Source: Diphasiastrum complanatum (Eukaryota; Streptophyta; Lycopodiopsida; Lycopodiales; Lycopodiaceae). From it: a stretch of 64,000 nucleotides of DNA. Positions 22,306 to 33,480 of this stretch are shown in pieces. Position 1 is the stretch's first letter, and the number at the start of each line of letters is the position of its first letter. The notes under the pieces are model-generated. The model was not told the DNA's origin, ran no database searches, and was given only the letters and a program-made list of their open reading frames with translations. The stretch spans positions 58,169,600-58,233,599 of the forward strand of contig CM055096.1 of the NCBI GenBank assembly GCA_029204225.1, written 5' to 3'. A program made the translations under genes and the position numbers.

Positions 22306-22735
22306 TTAAGTTGGCTTTCTTTCTCTAATTTGCAACCCTAGCCTCTTTCCTAGAGTCATGCCAACCAGGTGGCTAGTTGGTCAAAATCTCATCATAAATT
22401 TAGGTGTAGGTCCTATAATTTAGGAATCACTACCAAATTGACATGACCAACCTTTTAGATTTGAAATAACCTACATTAGGAGTGGTTTACCACGTGGCAT
22501 CTTGGCCTCACACGTGTGGGGTGGGACCCACTTATGCACATAGTTTATAATATACTACATGGCTAGATTTGCCAAAATAGGCAATTTTTCACACTCCTTT
22601 TCAAATATAGCCTTGGAAATTATGATACTCTTATCAATTACTCTAATTCAAGATCTTAGCTTAACAAATGAATCCTTAGGTAAGGATTTAGTGAAAAGAT
22701 CAGCTACCTCCACGTGATTTAGAGAAAGAAAAAAG
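22306..22735 (-). mobile_element. Fragment E: copia RNase H end plus 3' LTR start
   Basis: Minus strand. 22727-22600 encodes VADLFTKSLPKDSFVKLRS, the C-terminal end of copia RNase H. A purine tract (AAAAGGAG) then precedes an LTR starting TGTGAAAAATTGCC at 22593, with CACACGTGTG at 22509-22518. The LTR is truncated near 22306. Confidence 0.65.
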
Positions 22736-22737
22736 AA

Positions 22738-23640
22738 TTGAGCTCTATCACAGAAAAAAGGAGGTTGACACCTCTCATGCTTCTACCTCAAAGAAGAAGA
22801 AGAATATCAAATGTTTCTTTTGTGGCAAGATGGGGCACTATGCTACAAATTGCTTCAAGAAGAAGAATCAATTCAAGCATGCCTATCTTTCAAATGAGAA
22901 AGAAGACTCTTTTGCAAGTGATGGAGAGGGATCTCTTATGGTCTCTAGTTTTTCATCTCCACCTTTCAAGAAGGATGGATCTTGGTACATTGATAGTGGA
23001 GCATCTTCACATATGTGTAGCTCCAAGGAGTCCTTCACATCTATTATGCCTTATGGAGGAGCTAAGAAGACTATCTATACAGCAAATGACCAAGAATGCA
23101 ATATTGAAGGCATAGGGAGTATTCCCTTGAAGACCTCATCTTCTAAAATTCTTTCTGTCAACAAGGTTCCTTTTGTGCCTAATTACAGAAAACATTATAA
23201 GTGTTGGCCAACTTATTGATGGTGGCCTTGATGTCAAATTCAAATTGATACTTGTATTGTCAAGAGAAATGATGAGATCCTTGCACATGGATCAAGATTT
23301 GGAGGCATATACAAGCTTGATCCAAGAGAGTTGTGATATTGCTTTTGTCACAAAGCTTTCCAAGGAGGAGTTATGGCATAGGAGATTGGGACATCCCAAC
23401 TACAAATCCATGCTTTCTATGTTCAAATAGGTCAAGGCTGTTGGCTTACCAAAGAATCTTTCCAAGGAGATCAAGCATGTGAGGCTTGTGCCATTGCAAA
23501 GTCACACAAGAAAGCATATCAAAGATCTTCCATCAAAAGCACACATCTTTTGGAGTTGATACACTCATATGTGCACTTCTCATCCTCTCAAAGCAAGGGA
23601 GGAGCCACTTGCTTTGTGACATTGAAATGATAAAGCACTG
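22738..23640 (+). pseudogene. Fragment M: copia zinc knuckle, protease and pre-integrase
   Basis: Encodes CFFCGKMGHYATNC (CCHC knuckle), then SWYIDSGASSHMCSSKESF (protease with intact DSGA), and after a frame change ELWHRRLGHPNYKSM (pre-integrase) at about 23360-23430. A decayed start of integrase follows. Most similar to element C. Gag N-terminus and pol are missing. Confidence 0.7.
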
Positions 23641-23985
23641 TTGTTGTTCGTACAAAACCAGCAAACTACTATATTTCACACGGGTGGATCCAAAAATAAC
23701 AAATATAGGTCGTTTGACACGTAGAATTGCATGCAATCACAAGTATAGTGCACCAATGGATAGTAGAACCCAAGAGGACCATATATAAGCATGAGATGAG
23801 ATAAAGAAGAGAGAAGATGTGTCTCTCCACAAGTTTCCTCCTTTTATAACAGGTCCAAACCCTATTTGGCCACTTGATTTTCCCTCCAAAATGCTAACCC
23901 TACTATTTTTGAGTCTAGATTCAAAGTACCCAACATTCGAATTTGAATCTACTCAAACTCGCATTCTAACTTTTCCACACTACTT
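23641..23985 (-). repeat. A/F-type LTR fragment
   Basis: Minus strand, close to the F LTR, with the TATA region (complement of CCTTTTATAACAGG) and a mutated palindrome CACACGGGTGG at 23679. Both ends are truncated; it joins the telomere-like segment directly at 23986. Confidence 0.65.
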
Positions 23986-24583
23986 ATGGAAGTTTCCCAT
24001 GCCAAGGGCCTCTACATACTTGGATTCACTACATTCACATCATCTGATCAATAATCCATCACATCTATAGTATGATTTGATTGCGAACTAGGCTACTTGC
24101 TTACTAGCCAAATCCAACATATCGTATCCATCAATTTCATAGATATGCTTTATGACTTCAATTATGTGCATTGGGTGTATTATATGTGTAGGCTAAGTGT
24201 TTTAGGATCTAGTGTTGAAAGTAAGGGATCTAAGAAAAGGTATTTAAGATAGAGGGTGGGATTGGAGTTCAGCGTAAGGAGTTTCAAGTTTAGGTTAAGG
24301 AGTTTGGAGTTTAGGATTTAGGGTTTAGGATAAGGAATCTAGGAAAAAGGGTTTAGAATAAGGGGTAAGGAGTTTAGGGATCTAGAGTAAGGGTAAGGAG
24401 TTTGGAAATTAGGCTTTAGGGTAAGGGGCTTGGGGTTTAGGATTAAGGATAAGGAATCTAGAAAAAAGGGTTTAGGGTAAGCGATAAGGGGTTTAGGAAT
24501 CTAGAGTAAGGGTAAGGGGTTTGGAGTTTAGGGAGGGGGTTTGCGATTTATTATAAGGAGTGTGAGGTTTAGGGTCTAGGGTA
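23986..24583 (+). repeat. Degenerate telomere-like array, copy 2
   Basis: Starts TATGGAAGTTTCCCATGCCA and matches 12632-13240 in order and orientation, including the unique lead-in. The G-rich array runs from about 24220 to 24583 (GGGTTTAGGATAAGG, GGGGTTTAGGATTAAGG and similar). It breaks off at GGGTCTAGGGTAT. Confidence 0.7.
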
Positions 24584-24739
24584 TGTTACAAGTTGTCTAT
24601 TGATCATAAACTTGCAAACTAAATACGGGTGCTCAGATGTAAGTGTCAGGAAGCTATTAAGGTGAGTAGCTTACCATTTGATGATGTAATGATATCTATT
24701 TTAACATTGCTTATCAAATTGTAGCATTTATGTTCTGTT
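24584..24739. other. Short spacer, no feature seen
   Basis: Lies between the telomere-like array and the probable transposase remnant. Confidence 0.3.
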
Positions 24740-24925
24740 CTTGAAAGGCAAGTGACTGGCTTCAAATTTGGAGATTCTTTCAAGATCCACAGGACTTGCC
24801 TCCTAATATAAAAAGGTTGTCCATATTCTATGAACTTTTTTGTTGTGGACAATTATTGATGAATAATCTATTGGATCCAATGCACATAATAAGGAATGTA
24901 GGGAGTATAATTTGGAAGCACTTGA
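24740..24925 (+). pseudogene. Probable CACTA (En/Spm) transposase fragment, part 1
   Basis: One frame reads DLPPNIKRLSIFYEL, then after a frameshift in a run of T LLMNNLLDPMHIIRNVGSII. The order SIF-[FY]-EL followed by the (D)xMHIEKNV block is that of TNP2-type transposases. Element H is inserted right after this point, and the frame goes on at 29185 with IGAKDTPIGHV. Frameshifts and stops make it a dead remnant. The assignment is by motif only. Confidence 0.45.
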
Positions 24926-25177
24926 AGTTAAAATACCAATGATCGACTTATACAGTGCTTTCTTATTTTGACGGCACCACGTGTGCTCAGTTCTAGAACT
25001 ATCAAGACGTCTTTCTTTTACGAGCCCTTTGAGTGCTTTTAAGCAAGTTTATCTTTGTACTTACTAATGAGTGAAATATACAGTTTGTGGAGAGCAATTT
25101 TGTTGTCTTGTCTTGTTGCACTTGATATTGTGCTATGGTGATTGATCCGGTCGGGTGTTTAAACTATTTTCTTAACT
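24926..25177 (+). repeat. Element H 5' LTR (252 bp, ends AG...CT)
   Basis: AGTTAAAATA ... TTTCTTAACT. Both ends are fixed independently by the target duplication, by the adjacent primer-binding site and by comparison with the 3' LTR. It contains CCACGTGTGC rather than the full palindrome found in other families. Confidence 0.8.
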
Positions 25178-26449
25178 TGGTATCAAAACCCTTGGTGGCT
25201 ACACCAGACAAGAACAGAGAGCTGCGAATTCACGACGATTTGTTGGCTAGGAAGCACAAAACTGAGTCTGTGGAGATTCGTGGATTAGATCAAAATTGTA
25301 AGAAGATTCAGAGGTAGGGGATTGCCGGCTGAATCAAAGGGCAAGCAAAGATTGAAGTTGGAAATTCTTCTGAAGGATTGCTTGGCATTTGTGATTGGTT
25401 TGAATCCACTCGAACACCGTTTGAAGACCGGTTTGGAGCATAATATTGCTTGTTATAGGGCAACCTCGGAGGAATAGGTAGCTGCTCATTTAAATTCTCA
25501 AGAAGTTCAGATAAAGCCCAAAAATATCTTCTTCTTTGACAGCTAGGGTTTCAAGAAGGAGAAAAGCATTTCTCTCTCAATACAAATCCATTTTTGAAGC
25601 TGTGAAAAGCTAGGAGTGGTTGCCCTGCTACTGTTGTGGATGTGTGGAGAGGCCGTGGGCGGCCGTGGATCAGCTAGTGAGCTGGAGTGAAGCAAACACA
25701 ACTTTTCTAGCTTGAATGTAAAGGCTTGAGGCTGCCATTGCTGAAAGAGAAGGAGGAGGGAGGCGCAAAACTCACGCACATGGAATCCAAGAATGGCTGT
25801 AGCGGTTGGAGATGTCTAGCACGTGGAGGAGTGGGCTTTAATGCCCAGATGTCGTTTTGAACCATCAGATGAGCCTCAATTAGATCAATGGCCAAGATAA
25901 AGTTCTCAGGGAGAAACGTGGGCCACAGGATGAAGGATCACCCTTAGATGGGCTTTGAAAGGGTTTTGAAGAAGTGAAAGCCAAAATAGGCCTTCTTTTC
26001 ATTAAATATTTTTAAACTGAAAAAATTGTTGGGCCCCAAGTTTTGTGAAAGGTGAAGTTTCTTCAAACTGAAGAAATAGCTTAAAAGCCCAAATTGCCCT
26101 TATTTTTACCTCCTTTAGCCTATTTTGGCCAAACGAAAGACGATAGCCTCCAAACGAAGGGCACCTTGACTATACCTGCAAGTACTGTATGCCAAAACAA
26201 AGTGATTGCCGCGAAGAAGAGTTTGGAGCGCGCCAGGAGTGATTTCCCCATTCCACTGGGCAGGTAGCTGGGAGTTGGTGATGAGAAGCATTTCGGAAAG
26301 CGATGCTAGTTTGGCTTTCAATTTGGCAAAAGAGCGGCGGGTGGCCTGGTAAGCCAAAAATTGCAGGTCATTATTTTTTATTTCTGACATCACGGTTGGC
26401 TTCGACATACAGTTTATAGCCTACAGGTGGAGTTTCAAGCAGTTTGGAA
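25178..26449 (+). mobile_element. Element H primer-binding site and 1.27-kb leader
   Basis: TGGTATCAAAACC at 25178-25190. The long leader has no coding signature; its 3' half matches the leader of element I (1-1236, reversed). Confidence 0.7.
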
Positions 26450-27260
26450 ATGGCAAACATCAATGATGCAATTTTGGGCGATGCAAGCAAACTTGATGGG
26501 GCTTCTAACTACAACATCTGAAAATTCAAAATGAAGAGCATTTTGATGGAGAAAGAGTTATGGGAGATTGTGGCAGGTATTGAAGTCCGGCCAAATACCA
26601 CTCTAGGTGACTTGAGGGCCTTTGATAAAAAGGTGCATAGAGCATTGTCCTTGATCAATCTTTCAGTGAAAGACCATGTGATCACTCATATAAGTGATGC
26701 CACGATGGCTAAGGGAGCTTGGGAAGCTCTTAGAATGCAATTTCAAACTTGCAAACCAGCTCGGGCCATGTTCTTGAAGTCGAGATTGAACACAGTAAGG
26801 ATGGAAGAAAGTGAATCTGTGGGATCTTTCTTCACCAGGATAAAGGAGCTGAGATATGAACTTGTGGCAATTGGATAACCAATTAGGGACATCGAATTGG
26901 TACATACCACAATGAGCGGTGTCTCGGAAGGGCTACAGATGTTTGTGAGCAGCATTGGTTCCAAGGAGAGATTGCCTACTTTTGAAGACTTCCACGGAAT
27001 CATGTTGTAGGAAGAGCAGCGTCACGAAGTGGTGAAGTCAAGGCAAACCCCACAAGAGCATCAAGCCTTGCTTGCTAAAGGCAAGCATAAAGGATGAAAA
27101 AGGATTCCCAAGAAATCCAAGGATGATGATGACGAGGGAGAGTCATCATCAAAAGGGAAAAAGAAGAAGAAAGACAAATGTTATTGTTGCCACAAATCGA
27201 GTCATTGGGCACGCGAGTGTTACAAGAAGAAAGCGAACATAAAGAGGGGAAAAGTGACCC
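26450..27260 (+). pseudogene. Copia Gag remnant (element H)
   Basis: Starts ATG at 26450 with MANINDAILGDASKLDG and SNYNI, then TGA (26519-26521) at the position where the family has Trp. It continues KFKMKSILMEKELWEIVAG, the UBN2 region, further stops near 26877, 27008 and 27096, and the CCHC knuckle CYCCHKSSHWAREC near 27180. Frame is otherwise largely kept. Confidence 0.7.
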
Positions 27261-27327
27261 AACAAGAAAACATTGCCGAATGATGGAGAAGATGACGAGA
27301 CAAGTGTCTTCTCATCGGCATTGGCAT

Positions 27328-28830
27328 CCTAGGTTGATGATGGTGCCAGATGCAAAGGGCAATGGAAGAGGAGATAGAATCCATCCACAGACATGATACA
27401 TGGGAGTTGGTTGATCTACCACTTGGAAAGAAACCCACTGACAACAAATGGGTGTTTAGAACAAAGTTTCATGCGGATGGCACGATAGCAAAGCATAAGG
27501 CATGCCTAGTAGTGAAGGGTTATGAGCAAAATAAAGGAATTGACTATGAAGAGACATTTGCTCCAGTGGCTAAGTGGACTACGCTACGCCTATCATTGCC
27601 CTAGCATCTCATTTTGGGTGGAAGATCCATCAAATGGATGTGAAGTCCAGATTTTTGAATGGTGACTTAGAGGAAGAAGTTTACATGGTCCAACCGCAAG
27701 GCTTTATGGAAAAATGATAGGAACATAAGGTATGTAAGCTACACAAAGCACTTTATGGACTTAAGCAAGCGCCACGCACATGGTATGGATGCATTGACAA
27801 TTACTTTCTTTCTCATGGGTTTGTAAGATCAAATTTAGATCCAAATCTTTATGTTCTTATAAACAAAGATGGCATTGCCTTGATTGTACTTTACGTTGAT
27901 GATATCATTATCACGGTCAATGATGAGAACCTCACTCGTTCTATCAAAGCCAACTTATGCAAGCAGTTTGAGATGACAGATTTAGATCTTATGCACTACT
28001 GCTTGGGTGTCGAAGTATGGCAAACTGGTAGTGATATCAAGTTATGTCAAAACAAGCATGTGGGCGAGATATTGGAGAGATTTCACATGACAGAGTGCAA
28101 ACCTTCCATCACCCCTTGCGAAGCTGGTAAGAAATTATCTCGTATTGATGATAGTGCACATGTTGACGCTACTCTATTTCGTCAGCTAGTGGGGAGTTTG
28201 ATATATCTTATGACTACACGTCCTGATATTTGCTATGTTGTAAGTTTGATTAGCCAATTCGTGTCATCACCCACTATGGACCATTGGAAAGCTGCAAAAA
28301 GGACTCTGAGCTATGTAAAAGGTGGCCTAATCTACAAAAGACAAAGTATTTTACCTAAGTTGCAAGGTTATGTTGACGCTGATTGGGCAGGAAGTATAGA
28401 TGATAGAAAGTCAACAACAGGTTATGCCTTCAATTTTGGTAGCGGTTGTTTTTCATGGTCTAGCAAAAAGCAAGATACTATTTCTCTTTCTTCTGCAGAA
28501 GCCGAATATAAAGTGTTAAGTTCTGCTACCTAGGAAGTTGTTTGGCTATGTAAGTTGTTATGTGAGATTGGCATGAAGCAGGTAAATCCTACTGTTATTT
28601 TCTGTGACAGTCAAAGTGGAATACAATTGGCTAAGAATCATGTCTTTCACGCAAGGACAAAACATATTGAGGTAAAATATCACTTTGTGTGTGAGAAGCT
28701 ACAATCTGAAGATATAAGTATTTTACACTGTTCTACGTTGTTATAAGTTGTTGATATATTCACAAAAGCTTTAAGTAAAGAAAAGTGTGAAACTTTTAGA
28801 GCCAAACTTGGCTTAGATCTGGTTATGTAA
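27328..28830 (+). pseudogene. Copia RT-RNase H remnant (element H)
   Basis: Begins in the RT N-terminus (AMEEEIESIHRHDTWELVDL, KWVFRTKF, then DYEETFAPVAKWTTLRL), shifts frame near 27600, and resumes with the catalytic motif YVDDIIIT at about 27892. RNase H follows with GYVDADWAGS, DRKSTTGYAF and KKQDTISLSSAEAEYK, to the C-terminal DIFTKALSKEKCETFRAKLG. Stops at TAG 28531-28533 and TAA 28744-28746 are both also present in the H' copy. Protease and integrase, normally between Gag and RT, are absent. Confidence 0.75.
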
Positions 28831-28932
28831 AAAAAAAAAAAAAAACTTTTACTTATAATACTATCATGGAGGTATGTTCCATGAATAGAATAAACTCTAA
28901 AATAAAGAGAGACGTTGATCATTGAGGGAGAG

Positions 28933-29184
28933 AGTTAAAATAGCAATGATCGACTTATACAATGCTTTCTTATTTCGACGGCACCATGTGTGCTCAGTTC
29001 TAGGATAATTAGGCCGTCTTTCTTTTCCGAGCCCTTTGAGTGCTTTTAAGCAACTTTATCTTTGTACTTACTAATGAGTGGAATATACAGTTTGTGGAGA
29101 GCAATTATGTTGTCTTGTCTTGTTGCACTTGATGTTGTGCTGTGGTGATTGATCCGGTCGGGTGTTTAAACTGTTTTTTTAACT
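28933..29184 (+). repeat. Element H 3' LTR (252 bp)
   Basis: AGTTAAAATA ... TTTTTTAACT, preceded by the purine tract GAGGGAGAG and followed by CTTGA. An A17 run at about 28830 lies between the pol stop and the purine tract. Confidence 0.8.
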
Positions 29185-29275
29185 CTTGATTGGTGCCAAA
29201 GATACTCCAATTGGACATGTGATGCTTGAAGGGTGCCTTCGCAAGGGGCAACAAGCTAAGTGGTCTAAAGTCTCA
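29185..29275 (+). pseudogene. Probable CACTA transposase fragment, part 2
   Basis: The frame resumes across the H insertion with LIGAKDTPIGHVMLEGCL and ends at TGA about 29275. Removing H and one CTTGA leaves the frame continuous, which supports both the insertion boundaries and a coding origin. Confidence 0.45.
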
Positions 29276-29602
29276 TGACTAGCACAAGTTCTTATAGGTT
29301 AGCATGTCTTTTTAGCCTTGTGAATGTGTTTCATAGTGTGTCTTGTTCCAATTCATCTATGGATCTCAATGACAACATTAACATTGTTTCATCTATATGG
29401 TTCGTGCTTCCCTTTGTGTTGAGAAGGTTCTTGATAGAAGATGTTATGAGCCATTCTACACAATCAGTGGTTTAATGAAATATATATGCATATCCAATTT
29501 GAATCACATTAGCTTCTAGACTAATTATAGCTTGAAATAAGGTGATCATTTAAGATAATGATGTAACTAATGTGCATATGTAATTATTGTTTAATTCTTT
29601 AA
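29276..29602. other. Spacer, no supported gene
   Basis: AT-rich; a 66-codon frame at 29275-29475 shows no recognisable motif. Confidence 0.35.
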
Positions 29603-29711
29603 GGATACGGATGTTTTGGAGGACATGTGGCCAACTGTACTACTTGAAGAAGATGCAGTTGAAAATGGTACATCTCCGAATCCACCAGAGGCCTACTTCG
29701 ATGTGAAATAG
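29603..29711 (+). other. Possible terminal exon remnant, unknown protein
   Basis: After TTTAATTCTTTAAG, an acceptable 3' splice context, one frame reads DTDVLEDMWPTVLLEEDAV, then NGTSPNPPEAYFDVK and a TAG stop. The acidic, uniform composition looks protein-coding, but I do not recognise it, and 36 codons can be open by chance. It ends next to the inverted GLP fragment. Confidence 0.25.
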
Positions 29712-30500
29712 AGGCTTCCATTTTGTCTACAATGAATTTGGTTTCCAATTTCCAAATGGATGGAAAGAGAGCTTATACAATGTAAGTTAGACTATGAGAT
29801 ATTTCCAACAAGACTAGTTGGACGTGAGTGTGTGTCATTGAACCTCCCTAAACGTCCCCTTTACTATTATGCATCTTCTAAGGGATGTTGATTCTTCACA
29901 AAAAAAAAAAATTCCGCCTTTCAAAGACCTTCAACTTAAATATGTTGCTTTTGAAATCTTGCAGCTACTAAATGTTGTTGTAAATATTAATCTCTAACTT
30001 ATTTGAGAAATTTAAATATGACAAAAAGAAATCAACACATTCAAGAAATATATTAAGACACATTAAATTATCTTAATCTGCTAAAAATGTACCTATAAAA
30101 TTTAAAAATCTCCAAAATTTTCAAAGACTCTTTGAATCCTAAAAATTTTTTGAGCCTCAACCTGCTCGACCCCATCAAGAAATTTCAAGTTGAAGCATGT
30201 GATAAATTTATAAATAGGCCATGATTGGCTTCCATGTAGTTTCTACCAAGGAATTGTGCAAAATGTAGATCACCCACAAGATAGAACTTCTAAGTTTCAA
30301 ATTTTACGTGGTTATTTAAGTAACTATGATGAAGTGCGCGAATCCTATGTATTTTCAAACCTTAAGGTCTAGAATCCTACATGTATCATAATAGCCATGA
30401 AATTTCCTACAAAAAAAAAATGTTAGTATAGATACTTAGGACGTCAACATCCTTTGAAATATCTTTGCAACCCAATTTTGAAAATGGTTGCCATGTCCAT
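29705..30500 (-). pseudogene. Inverted, diverged third copy of the GLP upstream region
   Basis: Minus strand. 29705-29800 matches the GLP leader and first codons: the reverse complement reads ATGGAAGCCTCTATTTC against ATGCAAGCCTCTACTTC, preceded by CATTTGGAAATTGG. 30040-30500 matches the DNA at about 3690-4130, for example GAAATTTCTTGATGG, TTTTGGAGATTTTT and TTTTGAAGG-like text. The proximal promoter and almost all of the coding region are missing. Divergence is far greater than between the two 7-kb copies. Confidence 0.65.
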
Positions 30501-32439
30501 TTTTGGACCATGTTATCTTTCCAAAACGATGCTTTAGAATGAATTTCATGACAACAATTTCCTCTTTATTATTATTTGTCTCTCTTTTGAGGATTGGACT
30601 CTGAAACTGGATGGATAATTGTTGTTGATTTTTTGAGAGCTCGTGAACAGTGGCCGCTCCAAGTGGGTTGTTAGTAGGGTCTACCCAAACTGTCGTGCCC
30701 CGTACTTTTATGAAGACTAGAGTTATTGCATGACTCGATGGTTGAGCAAAGAGCAATATAGATCTACGACCATTATCATTTATTATTCACCATTATATTG
30801 CAGCTTCCTCTTGAACGGTTGGCAGTTTGAACCCTTACGAGTTTTGCAGTCTGATCGTATTATATTCAAGCCTGGGTGGGCATGTTGCTGTGCTCAGCCT
30901 TGCAAGTTGAAACTAGCTTGAAGCTGGAGCTTCTTATTTGATCATTAGTTTTTCCTAATACCGGTAACCAGGCTCAAAAATTTTCTTTGAATCGTCATTG
31001 TGATTACAAACACTATCACTACAATGTGTGGCTGGAAATCTTGTTGCAGCTCTTGTTGTCACACTCAACCGGCGGCCCCATTAGTGGATATATTCTAATT
31101 TCTAAGCTCTTCACTTGATATTGAAGAATATTTCTCGTGACTGTAGGTGTGTTAGTAACTTGAGTCATTAGCAATGTACAGTCTACACTGGAAATTCAGG
31201 ATTAATCTCATGAAATCTTGAATAATGTAAAGTCGACACTGGAAATTGAAGATATTTTCTCGGGAAATCTCACTGGCATTTCTTTCCTGTTGCTTTCCCC
31301 CAGGCCTCGATTGTTGCTTTCGTTCATCGACAACGGCCTTTGTTTTCAATTTGGAGTTCGCCTTCATTTTCACTCTTATGACTCCTGCTGCACTCCCTTG
31401 GGTTTGCCAGAGGGTCAGGCAGTACCCCCAGGGCTGCGTTTTGATCAAGTCTCGAAGGTGGTCCTTAGTCCTGGTTGTTCACATAACAGGTCAGATTTTT
31501 ATATGCACTAAGCTTCCTCATGAGAAGAACTGCTCCTCCTCCTACAAGTGGGTTTAGTGTATTTAGGAACTTTCATGACACCTGAACATGCAGGGCCAGG
31601 GCCAGCCTCGTTCCCACCCTCTTTCAACCAGCAATCCCCATCAAATCAGAAGAAATATAATCATTTCATTTTTTTAATGTTCTTATGTCAAAACACGTTG
31701 CGTATTGAATAGCTAATGTTGCGAGTTGCCTGTTTGTATTGAATAGCTTTTTTAACAATTTTAATAAAGTGGGTCAAATTTAGACATTTAAAAAAAAAAT
31801 TCATAGAGATGTTTTTTAAATAAGCACATTAGATTTTGGATTTTAGATTTTAGTTACTCACAAATTGAGACTATGATTCTTAGTAGCCATTTTATAAACA
31901 AGACTCTTAAAAAAAATAGCTTACATTTCAAATAAACAAAGACAAATTTGTACTTCATACTTTTTGATGTACTCAAAATATATCATAATTTAGGATATTG
32001 TAATTTGAAATAGAAATGTAAACATAAGATAATTTTATATTATATAAAATTTAAATTGGCATTGAGAATACAATGTAAAGATCAAACATGTATGTTTCAA
32101 AAGAGGGTTTGCATGATACAAGTAGCAACAATAAACGTAATTAAAATACCTCATACTGAGAAATAGTATATGATAATATAGATTAATGAAAACTTATCAA
32201 AAAATATTCTCTTACAAAATTAAATCAAATTAAAAGGTTGTGTAGTAAACTTCTCTCAAAATTCAATAAAACTAGTCAACAAAATGATGATATGGCTCTC
32301 AAAACATTCAACATAAAATTAAAAATATTGAAATGCCAACCCATAAATCTTTCTAAACTTATTTATAAAAGTTTTATCCTATTGATTTTTCCTTATACAT
32401 TTTGTACAAAAAAAGTTTACGGAAGCACCTGATTTTACG
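30501..32439. other. Region without a supported gene
   Basis: A minus-strand frame of 106 codons (30436-30756) overlaps the inverted GLP flank and has no domain. A short direct repeat (AGTCTACACTGGAAATT at about 31178 and AGTCGACACTGGAAATT at about 31230) is present. 31640-32400 is very AT-rich. No element could be assigned. Confidence 0.4.
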
Positions 32440-33480
32440 GAAGCAAACGAATATCCACGCTTTTCCAAGTGCCAAGCGGAATGACATCACCTGACATGTG
32501 TTGCAGTGGGTCCTGCATCAGATTAGGGGTGGATAATATTAGCGGATTCCAGAGAATCTCCAGATGCCGAGCCAAGCTGAAGACACAGAGTATCTCTCAT
32601 CCATGACCGAGGAGGTCTCAGAAGGAGGTGAGCAGAAGAAGCTGAGAGTCGAGCATGAGATCCGAGGATTACTAGCTAAGATTACAGTTATTTTCTATGT
32701 GAGCCTACGTGGTGTATCCCATAGAAGGAACAACCATGTAGGAAAGAGTAATGTTCCTAGGCAATGTAAATAAGTGTAGACCCCCTTAAATAATTTAGAG
32801 TGAGCCACCTTTTGATGGTGACCTCTAGTGGAAGGGCTATTTCCACTTGTAATTTCTAAATTAGTAGAATTATCTCTTAGGATCCACATGGGCAGCCCTC
32901 TTGCTTATTTAAGGGCCCCCCTCTCTTGTGAGGTAGCTTTTATTGTATTGTCATCTCTCTTGATTGAATAAAGAAGATCCTCCATGAGTTCTTGGAAATT
33001 GAGAAGCTCCTTGTTCATGGCTATCTTCTTGAGTGAAATTCCTATGCACATGTTCTGATTTCTTGTTGTGAATGTGGATTAATTAGATTTCTTGCTTACT
33101 TTCTTGCAATGTCGAATGTAAATGTGGATTAATTTCCTTGTTTTTTGATTTTGTAGTTTCAGCATATAGGTAAACTATATAGGCTGAGATTGTGGATCTG
33201 ATCTTGCATATTCACTAACAATCCTGTCTTTGATTGCTCTTGGGTATTCCAAGCATCGAGAAATGGGTGTTTCTTGATTCTTGGATTGCTAGAATGTTGT
33301 TAGGAAGTTAGCTTTCTTGATTCTTGTTTCTCGTTGTGTAGCTTAATTTTGTTATTATATTGTAACCTGATTTCTTAGGATAGTTTGGTAGATAGATTTG
33401 TAGACTTGCTCTCTGTCCTAGAACATTAATTTGTGCTTGAGCAAGGATTGGTTACATGGCTTGTAAATGCATGTAGCTGA
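32440..33480 (+). mobile_element. Probable retroelement LTR/promoter and leader, unclassified
   Basis: TGTGAGCCTACGTGG (32698) starts a segment with a TATA-like TTATTTAAGGG (about 32903) and GATTGAATAAAG (about 32960), the layout of an LTR or pararetroviral promoter. A T-rich region that looks intron- or leader-like follows. The open frame 32564-32773 upstream (MPSQAEDTEYLSS...) is not recognised. Boundaries are not defined. Confidence 0.3.

Larger units (their letters stand above)
24921..29189 (+). mobile_element. Copia element H with 5-bp target duplication, non-autonomous
   Basis: LTRs 24926-25177 and 28933-29184, flanked by CTTGA (24921-24925 and 29185-29189). TGGTATCAAAACC follows the 5' LTR as primer-binding site and GAGGGAGAG precedes the 3' LTR. 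The LTRs end AGTTAA...TTAACT. Gag runs to the zinc knuckle and is then joined directly to RT, so protease and integrase are deleted. Several stops are present. Confidence 0.85.

Noticed and set aside
26115-26408. 97-codon minus-strand frame in the element H leader
   Set aside because: It lies in an untranslated leader that is also present, without a conserved frame, in element I.
28825-28850. A17 run as the tail of a processed pseudogene
   Set aside because: It is followed by the purine tract and LTR of element H, and the same run occurs in H'; it is part of the element.
30436-30756. 106-codon minus-strand frame
   Set aside because: It overlaps DNA homologous to the non-coding GLP flank at about 3700 and has no domain.
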